Positions 1 to 12,134 are shown, counted from the first letter of the stretch. The stretch is 64,000 bases of DNA from Epiperipatus broadwayi (GCA_028023455.1 JAQFVV010006342.1:2319001-2383000), one strand, 5' to 3'. A program made the numbers and translations. Notes: a model not told the origin generated them from the letters alone.

Positions 1-479
1 TAAGTTAAAATATATATATATAAACACCAGTGAGTAATACATTTCTACAAGGACATGCTAGTTATGTGGTATAAAAATTAATAATTTTATTAATAAATTA
101 ATATAGTACATGTCTGTTTAAGTTATATCTATATATATATATATTTAAGTAAACCTATTGGAACATCTACGTAAATCATGATGTAAAAGATTGAATTTTG
201 TTTTATGTTAATCAAATAGAGCACACTGGAAAATTTAATCATTTTTTAAATTTTATTAAATGTCAATTGAAAAATATTCATTGTATATTCTAAAATATGC
301 ATCTGTGTTGTAAGTAAACCCATTAAGAGGTATTGTAAATCCATGTAATAAATGGAATTTTGTATTAATCATGTAAATCACAATGTGATTTTTTTTAATT
401 GTATATTAATCAGATCAGAAGTCTTCTATGTGCATAGCCATGTTCTAAAGACCTTAATTTCGATTTATTTTTTTTATTG
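1..479. other. AT-rich intergenic sequence, nothing recognised
   Basis: Low-complexity AT-rich DNA with short TA runs near 10-22 and 128-144. No open frame, splice-flanked exon or repeat shared with the rest of the window was found. Confidence 0.5.
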
Positions 480-1760
480 TTATTAATAAACTTGTATTCA
501 ATTGTTAAAATTATTCCAGTGGCTTAATTGTAAATGGTTTTAGATCTTATGTATCGCATCATCTCTTGGTTCTAATACAGTTATAGAGCTTATGTTCTCT
601 GGGCTAGATTTATGCATAATGATCTGATATATGGAAGGGGATGTATATTAGTGTTTATGGGCATCCAGTAATGATGATAATATTCCTATCAATCACAATC
701 ATCATCATTCTGGTTGGTGCAGAGTATATTCTTTAAAGTCCATGCACTATATTTTAGTTTAGTTTAGTCTTATTAGAAATTAATTTTATAATGGCCAGAA
801 CATTAATAGTACTAAATGGCCAGAACATCAATGATGATCAGCATTTTTTAATATGACAGCATTATTGTTTTGTATATTATGTATTCTGATGGATGAGTAT
901 TTAAGATGGTGGATTCAAATTATGTTTAAATAATTGCCCAAGCTGGCAAAGGCTCAATAATTAGCCTAGTGTACAGTAGACCCATTTCAAATCCAGTCAC
1001 CAGATTGACTTTTGATATATTTTAATTGTTGATCATTCATAATGATGAATGGTTATTTCTTATGAGTATTAGTTATACTTACTTGAATGCTTATACTTAT
1101 GAATAATGCTAGTAGATATATAGTTAATTATATGTGTAATAGTGAATTAACTGAGCTGATCTCACAGAGGTCTTATGATCTCATGCTTATATATATTATA
1201 ATTTTTTTTATATATTGTGTTATTAAACATAACTTTAATATCTCATACATTAACATTACTTTATAAATTAAACAAGGCAAAACTCTCCATACAGTAATGC
1301 CATCCTGTGCCAACTAGAGTAATCAATGGATGCCAGAAGGCTTGTGCATAAAATCCCTATCTAGTGCCTACTCATCCAATATCCCCATTGATTACTCTGG
1401 TTGGCACAGGGTGGCACTACTGTATGGAGAGTTTTGCCTTGTTTAATAACAATTATGTGCTAGTATAGGAGATAGTGATCGTGTGATGTTCAGTGGTTTT
1501 ACTTTATAAAGTATATTTAAATAGTAAAAATTACTTTAATATTCAATATTATTTCTTATATATTTTGCTTCAATATCTGATTACTTTAATATCCCATACT
1601 TCAATAGTAATATCTCTGTACTTTAATATTACTTTTACTTTTCTTATATTTCTTACCAAAATAATATTTAATTTTATTATTTGAAATATCTGTTGTACTG
1701 GGGTTGATGATGATTTTCCATCACCCCAGGTATGATCACCATCTTTTTCAACTTATCCAT
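480..1760 (+). repeat. Interspersed repeat R (one of two copies, holds a family B insertion)
   Basis: This stretch matches, on the opposite strand, the segment at 50570-51400. Shared blocks include the one around 'gtttattaataa' at one end, the 'atgggcatccag' block, 'gcccaagctggcaaa' and the terminal 'ctggggttgatgatgat'. The two copies are diverged. The family B fold-back at 1271-1443 has no counterpart in the other copy, so it was inserted later. No coding capacity was seen and the class is unknown. Confidence 0.6.
1271..1443. mobile_element. Family B fold-back, ribozyme core deleted (B1)
   Basis: A palindrome whose arms open with 'aacaaggcaaaactctcc' and close with its complement. It has the family B arm sequence ('aatcaatggatgccagaagg', 'gtgcctactcatccaat') but lacks the hammerhead centre found in B2, B3 and B6. 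Family sequence continues to about 1491 on the right ('gatcgtgtgatgtt'). Confidence 0.75.
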
Positions 1761-2009
1761 CCCATTATACAGTATATATATATTGTGTAATTTTTTTTAT
1801 TTGAAAGTAATAAATGAAATTCATAATTATCAAAATGTCTTTCATATTATTAACAAACATATGCACAAGTATATTCTAATTTAATAAATTCATAAAGATA
1901 TTCTAATTTAATAGGAAATTAATTTATAGATATGTTAAACAATCTCCATACTTCCCCATTCCTTTTAAATTCATATAAATAAAGATACAATAAAAGACAA
2001 ATGACCCCC

Positions 2010-2060
2010 CCCCCCAAGATGCATTTCATGCTGAACCAGCACTCATCAGTCGGCTCAGGT
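2010..2060 (-). ncRNA. Type I hammerhead ribozyme A1
   Basis: Minus-strand reading: stem I half ACC-tgag-CCGA, then CTGATGA (complement of 2043-2049), stem II GTGC with loop TGGTTCA and GCAT, then GAAA (complement of 2024-2027). Next come a minimal stem III with loop TGCA, cleavage-site UC, and the stem I partner TTGG followed by a G run ending GGT. All core positions match the hammerhead consensus (CUGANGA, GAAA, UH). Predicted cleavage lies between 2018 and 2017. Stem I keeps an internal loop that could contact the stem II loop. Confidence 0.85.
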
Positions 2061-2413
2061 CACTATCTCTCATATATATCTCTATTATATGCTAAGTATT
2101 TATCTAGAGCAAATTGTTACATTTTCATTTACCATTGTCAAACTCCCTCCACTCACAACTTTGACGCCATCCATTTCAAATAAATACACTAATAATTATT
2201 ACTAATCATTTTCGAAACTAGAGATTATCTCTAGCACAGATATAAACTTTAAACCTCATTTAAAGATTAATATATCTGATTTTTTAAATTTACACACATG
2301 GAGTTATTCACCTTTCTCTGTCCCATATGTAATATCTTTATAGTATAATAAACACCTCCACACTTCCCCATTCTTTTCAAATTCATATAAACAAAGATAT
2401 AATAAAAGACAAA

Positions 2414-2466
2414 TAACCCCCAAGATGCATTTCGTGCAGAACCAGCACTCATCAGTTGGCCCAGGT
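2414..2466 (-). ncRNA. Type I hammerhead ribozyme A2
   Basis: Best-preserved family A ribozyme. On the minus strand, CTGATGA (complement of 2449-2455) is followed by a perfect stem II (GTGC/GCAC, loop TGGTTCT) and GAAA (2430-2433). Then come loop TGCA, the AUC cleavage triplet and TTGG. Stem I pairs CCAA with TTGG and, beyond an internal loop, ACC with GGT. Predicted cleavage lies between 2424 and 2423. The stem III loop is the palindrome TGCA, which in other hammerheads allows two molecules to pair and act as a dimer. Confidence 0.88.
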
Positions 2467-2845
2467 CACTATCTCTCATATATATCTCTATTATTTGAAG
2501 AGTATTTATAGTAAATTGTTACATTTTTATTTACAACTGTCAAATTTACTTCACTCACAACTTTGACACCATCTACCTCAAATAAATACAATAATGATTA
2601 TTACTAATCATTTTCTAGAGTAGAGATTATCTCTAGCACAGATATAAACTTTAAACCTCGTTTAAAGATTAATATATCTTATATTAATTTATTAATTCCA
2701 TTTTATATAAACTTCACCCAATGAATTAAATATCTATATAACATAACCAATTATATAATTAATATTTTATGAGCTGAACATTATATTCTTATGAATCGCT
2801 GAAATGATAGAGGGCAGCACATGCATGCTCTGATTCATAAAAGAT

Positions 2846-3465
2846 TTGGATAAAGAATTTATATCAGTATATTTGTACAAAAGATGGGATGATTGTGTTA
2901 AGGGGATTGTTGAGTATTATAGTAGTGAGGAATGGGATAAAAGAATAGATTTATTAATAAAGAATAGGGAGTTAAAGAGATGGAGAAATAGTATGGAGAG
3001 TAAAAAGAGTTTAAATATATATACAAATAAACAGAAGGCTCGAATGAGATCTTTAGCAACAAGAGAATATACATGTAAATGGAAAAATATGGGTTATTTA
3101 TTTTCTAAATTATGTAAGGAAGGAATAGAAAATATTAGGCATTTGTTAATTGAATGTAAATGCTTGAAAACAGAAAGAGTACATATAATGAAGTTATGGA
3201 AAAATAAATATGAAAAAAGTGATTATACAGAAAGTGAATTATTGGTTTTTATGCTGGGTTTGGAAAAAGATAAAGGGGGTTTAGATATAAAGGCCATAGA
3301 GTTGACAAAGATTATGTTGTTGAAATGGGATGGAGCAGAATATGGGAAAACTTAGAGTGGGAATTGAAAATAAAGTGGCTAACAGGTTTATCTGGGCATA
3401 ATTGCTGAGATATTCTTGACTTCGTTTAAGGAGAAGCCACAATACATCACATCACATCACATAAT
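2846..3465 (+). mobile_element. 3' end of an APE-type LINE (RT C-terminal zinc-finger region)
   Basis: A 169-codon open frame (2846-3355) encodes the C-terminal tail of a non-LTR reverse-transcriptase polyprotein. It has a Cys-rich knuckle (LCKEG...RHLLIECKCLK) preceded by 'LATREYTCKWKNMG'. The same protein segment, on the other strand, is in the LINE copies at 15.6-18.8 and 40.7-42.3 kb. After the stop, the 3' untranslated part runs through 'aaggagaagcca' to a short ACATC-type tail (about 3442-3462). The copy is 5'-truncated and has no start codon context, so it is an element fragment and not a host gene. Confidence 0.8.
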
Positions 3466-3980
3466 AGTGTAACTCACAGCTTTTTAATGTATTGTTTTAA
3501 ATAGTCAGTTACTCTATATGCAGATTTCATCTAATTAGTGACCTTTATATAAAATAGAAATTAATCAATTTCCTATCTGAATAAAATATATTAGTGCATG
3601 TGTGTATTAATTGTGTAAAAACCAGCCACATTAGTAATTATAAATTAGATGCATTCAAATAAAATTAAAAAAATATTTTCATAATGAATATATTATTTTC
3701 GGTTATTTTCGTATATGTATTTAAATTATTTTATTTAATAAAAATAATTATAATGAGGATTTGAAAAGTGTAGTTGATAGTTATGTTAAAAATAATTCTT
3801 TATGAATATAATTATATTCATGGAAAGGTACATAAAAAATAAATCAATTATTTCTATTTATCCAGAGTATTTTTTATGTGTCCTTATTACTTATAAAAAC
3901 ATCAGATTTAATAATATGATATTTCACACATTCAAATAAAGGATATAAAATTAGCTAATATAATAATATTAAAGCAATTT
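3466..3980. other. AT-rich intergenic sequence
   Basis: Very AT-rich, with no exon-like segment or recognised repeat. Confidence 0.5.
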
Positions 3981-4084
3981 TTTTTTTTGCATATGTCATA
4001 GCATCGGGACGCGAACCCACAACCATCTGCAACCAACTACTTGCTTGCAAGGCGACTGCGATGACCTCTCGGCTATTTGTTATT
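3981..4084 (-). mobile_element. tRNA-derived SINE copy S1
   Basis: On the minus strand the copy begins 'aaatagccgagaggtcat' (A-box TAGCCGAGAGG). It has 'ggttgtgggttcgcgtccc' (B-box GGGTTCGCGTCC) and ends in an A-run (T-run at 3979-3989). The spacing with a long arm between the boxes suggests a class II (Leu/Ser-like) tRNA ancestor. The same unit is at 38.0, 53.7 and 62.0 kb. Confidence 0.8.
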
Positions 4085-4584
4085 GATACTGTTTAGGAAA
4101 TTGGCCCAACTGATGAAGTGATTTACTTAAAATAAGTCTGTGATTTTTATTTGAATAATGTTAAAATAGCTTTCTTAGAAAAATTAAAATAGCACACATT
4201 ATAAATACAGACATCTATGATGATAAATCACAGCATTAAAACTGCATTAAACTGAATAGAAACCAAAACATAGAATAAATATTATATACTTTATAAAGCA
4301 TATCAACACATATATGTAAATTTTATTATACAAATAATATGTGATTGTTAGTAAGTTTAAGAAAATAAAATAGTTTTTGTTATTATAATTTTTCAGATTT
4401 ATCGGAATACGGTAGTGGTCCCCCCCCCCCCCAAATTATTTATTTAAGACTTTAATACATTATTAGACTATAGTGTGTTGGCGATTCTGGGTGAAGAGTT
4501 CTTTATTTTCCATATTAGTTGTGTCTTGGTTTTTCTAAGATTTTGACATTGATATGTTATCTAAGTATGAGTCTTATATTCTAA

Positions 4585-5035
4585 TTATTGATAATGTTCC
4601 ATGTATCTGTTTATTGGAACGAGGATTTGTTCCCTTTTCATAAGTTCAGTTAGTTTGTTGATGAAAAAGGTCTCTTCATTTTGTTGTGGGAAGGTGAAAA
4701 CCTTATGGCATCTGGTTAACCATAGTGCGATCGTTAAAAACATGGATAACCTTATGATTGCAAATTGTTTGGTCTTGATGCTTTGCTTTATAGAAATGAT
4801 GGTGTAATAGTTCATTTTTGTCTTCTTGTAAATCAATCGTTTAGATTTCCAAAGACTTTGGCAGTTGTTGATAAGATGTTCAAAGGTCTCATCCTCTCTT
4901 TCACAGATAGGGTTTATTTTAGATATGCCTCTTTTATTATTTAAGAATTAGTTGGTGGGCATACATCCATGTTTATTTTGATAAGTAAGTCCAAATATTT
5001 GAGCTCCATGTCCCAGTATTTGAATAGTGGTTTGC
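4585..5035 (-). mobile_element. LINE fragment, C-terminal zinc-knuckle region
   Basis: Minus-strand translation across 5030-4585 in two frames gives 'KPLFKYWDMELKYLDLLIK', then 'ICEREDETFEHLINNC' followed by 'WKSKRLIYKKTKM'. The Cys-x7-10-His-x3-Cys pattern after a short Leu-rich stretch is typical of the end of CR1/Jockey-type ORF2 proteins. The sequence differs from the LINE at 2.8 kb, so it is a second family. Frameshifts show it is dead. Confidence 0.6.
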
Positions 5036-5244
5036 CAAAAACTTTTTCAGTAACATCATAAAAAAAGGTAATGAGTAAAATATTGAGCAAAACAGCTAAA
5101 GAACACGTGTTCTTAAAGAGAAAAAATAAATTGAAGCTATCAAGAAGAATGATAGAAATATATCTTGAAGTGTTCAGAATCTTACAGCAAGGAGTAATTA
5201 GAATTCCATCATAGGAGAAATAAGAATTGACCATCATTTGAATA

Positions 5245-5450
5245 AAAATAAATCATAAGAAGTGATGACTGTATCATAGAGTGATGAGGAGTGGGAGTGA
5301 TGAGAATCCATCATGAGTAATAATAATAATTCATCATGAACGAAGATAGTAATGATAAGAATCTATTGTAAGGAGTGATAACAATTTGTCATGAAGAGTG
5401 AGAAGATTCCCTTATAGTGTGATAAAAATCCATAATGAGAAGTCGATTGC
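5245..5450. repeat. Degenerate tandem repeat, unit about 30-35 bp
   Basis: Imperfect copies of a GATGAGAATCCATCATGA-like unit are strung together (for example around 5282, 5330, 5391 and 5423). Confidence 0.6.
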
Positions 5451-5476
5451 CATCATTCTCAAAGTTATGCATAGAG

Positions 5477-6487
5477 CAGGGGTCAGCAACCTAGGACATG
5501 CATACCATGCTTGGCACGTGGAACGATTACCAATGACATTCTGATTGAATTGAAATAGTAAAAAGTTATATTTTAATTATAATGCACATGTTTGTGCCAT
5601 CACCTATATTTTGCATGTGCAACTCATATATAAATGGAAACCATGATTCAGTTTAATTTACTAATTATTTTGGACAATAAACATACATTGGATCTTTACT
5701 ATTTTCCATAAAGGTAAGAGCTAAGTGGGGTGGATCCCCCTCCCCCCGGGGAAGGATTAATTTTACCTGGATTTTTTATTTCGATGGTTAATTGCGTGTT
5801 TAGAATAAATTTATATATATTCAGGCAAAATATTATATCGATTAATTCATTTGAACAACTTGTATTCATAATTATATATATAATAATATATTTAAAGTTT
5901 TGACAGGTTTACCTGAAAAAAAAGATGAACAAAGTCCGCAAATACATGAGATTTTATCAATTCCAAATGTTCATAGTTTTAAAGAAATGAAGAATATATG
6001 AAAAAACTTCCAATTTCGAGTTGTTGTTTTTTATGTCACAAAAATGAGTTTCTTCGAAACAATTTTAATGAATGCCAGAAAAATATTTAATTTATTTTGT
6101 TAGAGTTCATTAGTCAGTTTTTTAAATTAAAACATTGAAAGTTAAATGAACCATTAATCGGCAATTTTGTAAACAATACACAATTTTTTAAGCATCAACG
6201 CTATCCATGACAAAGGGAAATTTTAAGCATCTCTTTCAAATGCAATATAATTTAACAAAACATACTTTTCACATATGATCCTATGTGTTTTGAAATACTG
6301 GATGACCAATAACATAAGATCCTGTTATTATGGGCTTCAAAATTATGTAATATATAATTTTGCAGCCCTTAATAACCGGACCAATTTTGAGACTATATAT
6401 AATAAGATTGATAGAATCATGTCTGTATGTGGAATAGCATTATAACATAGGTTCAATACAACACCACTAAAAGGTTGCTGACCCCTG
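5477..6487. mobile_element. hAT-like DNA transposon with 16-bp terminal inverted repeats
   Basis: The element begins CAGGGGTCAGCAACCT and ends with its exact complement AGGTTGCTGACCCCTG, 1011 bp in all. CAGGGGTC termini are characteristic of hAT elements. The flanking octamers gcatagag and gaatagaa match at six of eight positions, consistent with a decayed 8-bp target-site duplication. No intact transposase frame remains, so this is a non-autonomous or decayed copy. Confidence 0.85.
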
Positions 6488-8300
6488 GAATAGAATATGT
6501 CTTTCTACAATCACAAGAAAATTTCACTCCTGAATTACATGATAAAAGCAGAATCTATCATGTATTACTAATAAAAAACTGAAAGCCTTTACAAATCAGA
6601 GTTAAAAATAAATTCTAACAGTAAATACAACATTGTCAATAACTATTCTAACTCTATGATGCTAATATTGTTATATGGTATTGTGATACTAATATTGAAG
6701 AGATACAAGAAAGATTGAAAACGCAACTGTCATTACTAAGAACAATAATTTTATTAAGGATATAATTCCTCACAGTGCTGCAAACCAGATGTAATTTGAA
6801 TCTGAATCTCCCTTAATAACCAGAAGTGCGTGTTTCTGGTAAATAGCCAATCAGATTACTGACTGCAAAGAATTTAAAAAATGCAATAGATTTATAAAAG
6901 TAACCAAATTTGTTAAACCATAGGTGGATTTTTAGTTAGTCTGTCATTCAGATGAGAGGATGCACTTTTTTCAATCAAATTGTATGATTGATTCAGAAAG
7001 ACAATACTATTCAATATGAAATAATTTGAAGCATTCTAAAAATGAAGCGTGAGATGACTGAATCATTTATAAAGGAATTAAATAATATACATTTATATTG
7101 ACAGGGGAGAACCTACAACTTTAATATAAATCTTTCCTCTACAACTATGGAATTAATAAGCAATTCATCTGCCCTTAAACGTGAACCACTATTGGGTACT
7201 TTATAAACCTTGTGGAAGTTAAAACTTGGAAGTATTTTCAGATCCCAAAACATCAAGCAATAATTGCCACAACTAGTTATCCAATTGTTAGGCAGTAAAT
7301 AGGTATCTAGTTAATCTTAGTTAGAAAATGGAATCTGTTAAATCCTCACCAAATGGTCATTAGCAAGTGTGTCCTCCATTTCTTTTTGGATTGCTCCTGG
7401 AGAAATGTTCACTCTGCAATGACTATTTAAAGATAACTGTGCTTAAAACTTTCACTCCACCATCCATTCTTAAAAGATATGAATAAAAAATGATTCCTGT
7501 GGTATAGTTCATGCTGAAATGACACTCTTTAATTGGTCTAGGGCACAGTTTCTTACCTTCATCATTTCGTCAGTAATTTATTAGATTTTGGTTGACAAGT
7601 CTCTAACTTTCTGTATTTCACTTTTGTTGCTATTCACATCAGCTAAATGTAGTGATTATAATTAATCTTTTTTTTACGCTAGAGATTATAACTCGGATAT
7701 AAACATTAAAGCTTACTTAAATATTAATTTATCTGTTTTTTAATTAATCACAAACATATGAATTAATTCAATTTATATATGATTAGTAATAAGGATTAAG
7801 ATATTTATCTCAAAGTTTTGAGAACAGAAAGTTTGCCACTTGTGAATTAAAGTGTAATAATACACACACGCGCGCGCTCACACAAACAATGTGTAGTGTT
7901 TGTAGACGTTTTGTCACGTCGTTCGCTGCATGCGCTGTCCGAGTCTTGAAATGAGTATCTGTTAAATTATTTTAATCTTCAACAGCTGATTAATTATTTC
8001 TGAATTCAGTTTGAAATAGTTTAATTAATGGGAAACTATTTTTTTTTTTGCTGCCGTGTTCTTTCTTAATGAGTTTTTAAAAAGCGCTCCACTGTGAAGG
8101 AAAATGTAATTAAAAATTAATTGCAATAAAAATAGATAGGATTCCTTTCTCATTTGATTATTTAAACTCTCATTTTACACAAACTTTTTGAATGAGATTT
8201 TATCAGTAAAATGTTTTTTTTTTTTGTTTTCGATTTTAATTAAATACATATTCGCATTTATTATGTCTTTTAAATAAAATTAATTAGTTTTAGATGAAAT
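6488..8300. other. Intergenic stretch with one family A fragment and a CpG cluster
   Basis: Mostly unrecognised sequence. At 7645-7765 it has a fragment of the family A body ('ctagagattataactc' followed by the 'aaacattaaagcttac' segment). A short CA/CG run and a locally CpG-rich patch lie at 7862-7950. No exon was identified. Confidence 0.45.
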
Positions 8301-8549
8301 ATATAGGGGTTTGAACTCAGACTTCCACACGACCGTCAACTATCTCGCTATCTCATATTGCTGACACACTTGATCACACACATGTTGAAAAGATAAATAA
8401 TCACCAATGTGCGTATTCCGTGCTAAACCAGCACTCGTCAGTTGATGATTATTTATCTTTTTAACATGTGTGTGATTAAGTGTGTCAGCAGTATGAGATA
8501 GCGAGGATTTGACGGTCGTGTGAAAGTCGGAGTTCAAACCCCTATATAT
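8301..8549. mobile_element. Family A fold-back element with apical hammerhead (A3)
   Basis: A near-perfect 249-bp palindrome. The left arm starts 'atataggggtttgaactc' and the right arm ends with its complement; the arms are about 110 bp each. The unpaired tip holds the hammerhead core. Because the arms directly continue stem I (GATAAATAATCA.CAA against its complement), the element folds as a hammerhead with a stem I of more than 100 bp. Arm sequence ('gatagcgagg', 'gagttcaaacccc') recurs in the copies at 15.1 and 25.9 kb. Confidence 0.85.
8400..8456 (-). ncRNA. Hammerhead ribozyme A3, probably inactive
   Basis: The minus strand reads CATCAA, CTGACGA (complement of 8435-8441), stem II GTGC/GCAC with loop TGGTTTA, then GGAA instead of GAAA, then TACGCACA and TTGGTG. 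CTGACGA is an allowed variant of CUGANGA and stem I is strong, but A13 is replaced by G, which should cripple cleavage. Confidence 0.75.
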
Positions 8550-11500
8550 TACATATTGGAGTGCAGGTATGAAAAGCTTATACTGTAGAAAAAAATAATA
8601 TATTTTAGATGAAACAAAATTTTGTTTGTTTACACATACTTATTTTTATAAAAGGGGTGAACTGTTTTAGGATGGTGATAGAGTGGCATATTCGGGGAAT
8701 TAAAGATTCAAAGATTGAAGCTCAACATCTCGCTTTTGGGGCGAGAAAGTGACATGCCCCCCCCCCCTCTCCGAGTAATTGAATACAATATTTTATTATG
8801 TAAATTAACTAATCGAATACTTATAATCTACACAGTCCTGAAATCAAAATAGAGGTTGAATTTCAAAAATTCTAGAACAGAATAAACTTTTATTAGTTCT
8901 AACATATCAAAAATGAAACTACTGTAAACATATCTCTATATAAAATAATTTCAGTTTTCACAGTATTTTTGTTATTATGTGTCTAAAATAAAAACACGTG
9001 ATGCTCAGGTTTAGAAAAATTCTTAGATTATTTCTGAGCACGAGTGCGCATGCTTTTATTTAATGACGTAATATGAAGGACTCTATGAAAGCTGAATAAT
9101 TTTATTTACTTTTTACTGAATTTATGGGAATAGAAACATTTCTTGTATTATTTTATATATATTTACTACTTTTTAGTTTTATATAATTCCTGAAGTTAGG
9201 AATAAATAAAAGTCTAGATACAATTTTATACAGCTAGATATAGAAAGTCTTGGAATCCAATATAAAATTAAAAATTTAAATTTGTAATTAATTAGATTTA
9301 TATTCTTATATATTTATCCAGTGGCAATGAATGGAGTTGTGTTGGCATTACTACAAATCATTCTTGAATATCCACCAGATGAAATTTCATAAGCAATTGC
9401 TTCAGTTATTGGATTGCCTTCTATGTTCATTTAAATCCTGCTAATATGGTGTGATCATAAGATGAGATGTTCTATAGTCTCTCAGAAAGTTTTTAAAATT
9501 TTTCAGAATTAAAATCAGTTGCATTATTCATTGTATTAATTTCAGGGAAAATGTGATATATGAATATTATTTATCTTAGTTTATGATAGTTTAATCTGAA
9601 TTAGTGTTTTTTAATATTTTGTATTCCTCCCATTTAAAGTATTAGTCCACACAATGAAAAAAAATTTCCGAATCATCCAATCTATATAGTTCTACATCTT
9701 TTCTCCTATAGTTTCATATAGTTCTTAGCTATGTAATATAGTTTTCCTAGTAACTACTTTACTTTAGCAGTTTTCGTACTCTCTAGTATATATTTGTAGA
9801 ATTTGATTTAACCCTGGCTATCATATATATCCATATGCTTTTCTATCTAGATGAGCCTGGTTCATCAATCCTAAAGTTTTTGCCCCTCCTCTTATTCAGG
9901 TACTCACACTCTATATCTTATTCTGCACTCTTTAGTAATAGATAGCTTTCTTGTCTGTTGCCAAAAAGTGACATGAAAGCTTTAGGCAGATTATTTGGCC
10001 ATCCATCACTAATCCATTTCTGCAGGTATTAATAAACTATAATCCTGCTTTAAGCTTCTAGCAATTATTTTACTATTATCTGGTTGGTAATTAGTTTTTC
10101 CTGATATTTTTGAAAATAACTGATTTTTTAAATATACTTCTTAAGGGAAATTTTATTCATTATATTAAATTTTATTCTGATTATTTAGAACCATTCTCTA
10201 ACCAGTATAGGATTATCTTTTTATCAAGTATATATAATTATTATTTTTCCTAATTTTTATTAAGTTTTACAGAGACAGTAGATCCTCATTGATGTGGTGT
10301 TTCATGTCCACTTTCATCCATTTGTATTTTTTAGAATAGATCTTGAATTTTTACCTGTCTTTCATTAGTACAAGTATTCCTCATCAATCAGTCTCCAATT
10401 TAAGAACATAATCATATATTATTATCATTTTCAACTATTACTAATATATTGCAGGTTGAAAATCTCCCCAAGTTTAATTCAGTTTCTCTAATCCATAACC
10501 TTTTCTCTACATAAGAAAAGCTTCCTTATTTCATCCAACCATCTCACATACAATCTCTTTCTACATATTTTACAATCTCTTGAGATCCAATTTAAGATTT
10601 CAACTATCCATCAGTTATCATATCTTCTATCTTTCCTATTTTACTATGAAGCAGTGCCTTAATGCTGAATTGCTATTAATTGAGATGGTTTTTAATATTG
10701 ATAGATATATTACTAAATTGAGTTTCTCATTTGCATATAAAATACCAGTAAGTTAGAAACTGGTGTGTAGCTTTTTATTATCCATTGATTTTATTCATTG
10801 TTTACACTGTTAGTCAGAAATTGGAAGATAGGTGGCGCTATTATCATAAGAAAGTGTGTTTCAATATATAGTATTATAGTAGTAATAAAGTTTTTTTATT
10901 TATATTATTTTAAAAAAATAAAAATAATATATATAATATTTTATAATAACTAAATTTATTGACTGTGCACTAAAAAGAAAATAAATTGTTTTCTTCAACT
11001 CTAATTGGGGCATCCAGAAATTAATTAATTCAATTACTATTTGTAAAAATTAGGGATTGAATTAATTAATTCCAAAATGCTCCACATTGTTATTTCAAGT
11101 TAAATATAAAACTCTAGTTGTGATTGGAAAAATCATTTATTTTTGACTTTTTAGTACACAGTAAATAAAAGTCAAAAATATTTTTATCTATATTATTTTT
11201 AAATTTTAATATTCAGGTATTTTTTGCAATTATTCACATTTCAATTTAGAAATTGGATTTTTTTGTGTACATTAAATGAAAGCATTATTTTAAAACTTTT
11301 TTTTAATGTATATTTATAATTTTTTAATATTAGGATCTTTTTACTAATGAATCAGACAATAAAAACAGTTTCATGCTCTGAAAGTAAATTTATATGCATG
11401 AAAAAGTGATTCCAATATTTTTTTTTTTAAAAAAGGAATCTTTTACAATCAAAAGAAATTAAAACATCATTCATTTTAAAAATAGAAATGTTTACAATAA

Positions 11501-11640
11501 TGAGTGATTACAATTTGTTTTTTTATTTTCTATTTTAATTTACCACAAACATGTTTTAATGTAAGTTTTTTTAAAAAAAAAAACCATTTCACATGCATCA
11601 CTAATAATTTATTAGACATATCACGATATAACACATTTGA
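8550..11640. other. 3.1 kb without recognisable gene
   Basis: AT-rich DNA with a C11 run at 8757-8767. A weak remnant resembling family B ('gttagaaactgg', near 10751) is present. No exon with both splice signals and a recognisable product was found on either strand. Confidence 0.45.
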
Positions 11641-11661
11641 CCCCCCCCCCACAATACTATT

Positions 11662-12134
11662 TTGCAATCAACATTTGATGGAGTTACAGAGTTAAAATTA
11701 AATGAAAGTGGTTTTATGTATCCATTTCATCGTGCACCATTAGCACCAGAAAAACTAGAAATTTTTAGTACTCTCAAAGAGATTACTGGTTATATCAGTA
11801 TTCAAGGAAGTCATCCTAACTTCACAAATTTGATGGCATTTAGAAATCTGGAAACTATTGGTGGTCGACAATTAACAGATCGTTATTCTTCAGTTTTTAT
11901 AATCAAATCTTCTTTAAAGTTTCTTGGCTTAAAGTCAATGAAATATGTCCGAGCTGGTGTCATAACAGTTGTTGAGAATAATGACCTATGTTTTACTACT
12001 AGATTAGATAAATGACTGGATAATCTTGAAATATTTCATTGTCATATCACATTACCACGGATTTCTAACATGGGTACAAAATTTGAAGCCAATCCATTTG
12101 ATACAAATATTTTAAAAACTAATTGCAAAATTTA
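11662..12134 (+). pseudogene. Egfr: EGF-receptor L2 (receptor L) domain pseudogene
   Basis: The frame at 11662-12015 encodes about 115 residues matching the second ligand-binding L domain of EGFR/ErbB receptors. Family landmarks in order are LAPEKLEIFSTLKEITGY, IQGSHPNF, FRNLETIGGRQL, IKSSL and ENNDLCF. The wording is closest in my memory to arthropod EGFR. At the place where the family has a conserved Trp shortly after the LCY/LCF motif, the copy reads TGA, a one-base change from TGG. In-frame homology-like sequence continues to another stop at 12133. No splice acceptor was found directly before it, and no furin-like or kinase exon is nearby. It is therefore a broken fragment, either a retro-copy or a duplicated exon, and not a working receptor gene. 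Confidence 0.75.

Larger units (their letters stand above)
1943..2695 (-). repeat. Two head-to-tail family A units, each with a hammerhead ribozyme
   Basis: Two diverged direct repeats share about 340 bp (about 1943-2285 and 2355-2695), with an offset of 406-412 bp that varies with a poly-C run. Both contain 'cttccccatt', the hammerhead region, 'ctcacaactttga' and 'agattatctctagcacag'. Short tandem units with one hammerhead per unit are the known layout of metazoan retrozymes and of concatemeric Penelope-like terminal repeats. Assigning them to one of these is inference. A further fragment of the unit's right half lies at 7645-7765. Confidence 0.8.

Noticed and set aside
4090-4135. Hammerhead-like 'ggcccaactgatgaagtgatttactt'
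   Set aside because: CTGATGA with a stem II-like hairpin is present, but GAAA is replaced (TAAA/AAAA) and no stem III, cleavage site or family arms follow. Probably chance or an unrecognisable relic.
8340-8537. 65-codon minus-strand open frame
   Set aside because: It lies wholly inside the family A fold-back and shares no codon-like signal with other copies.
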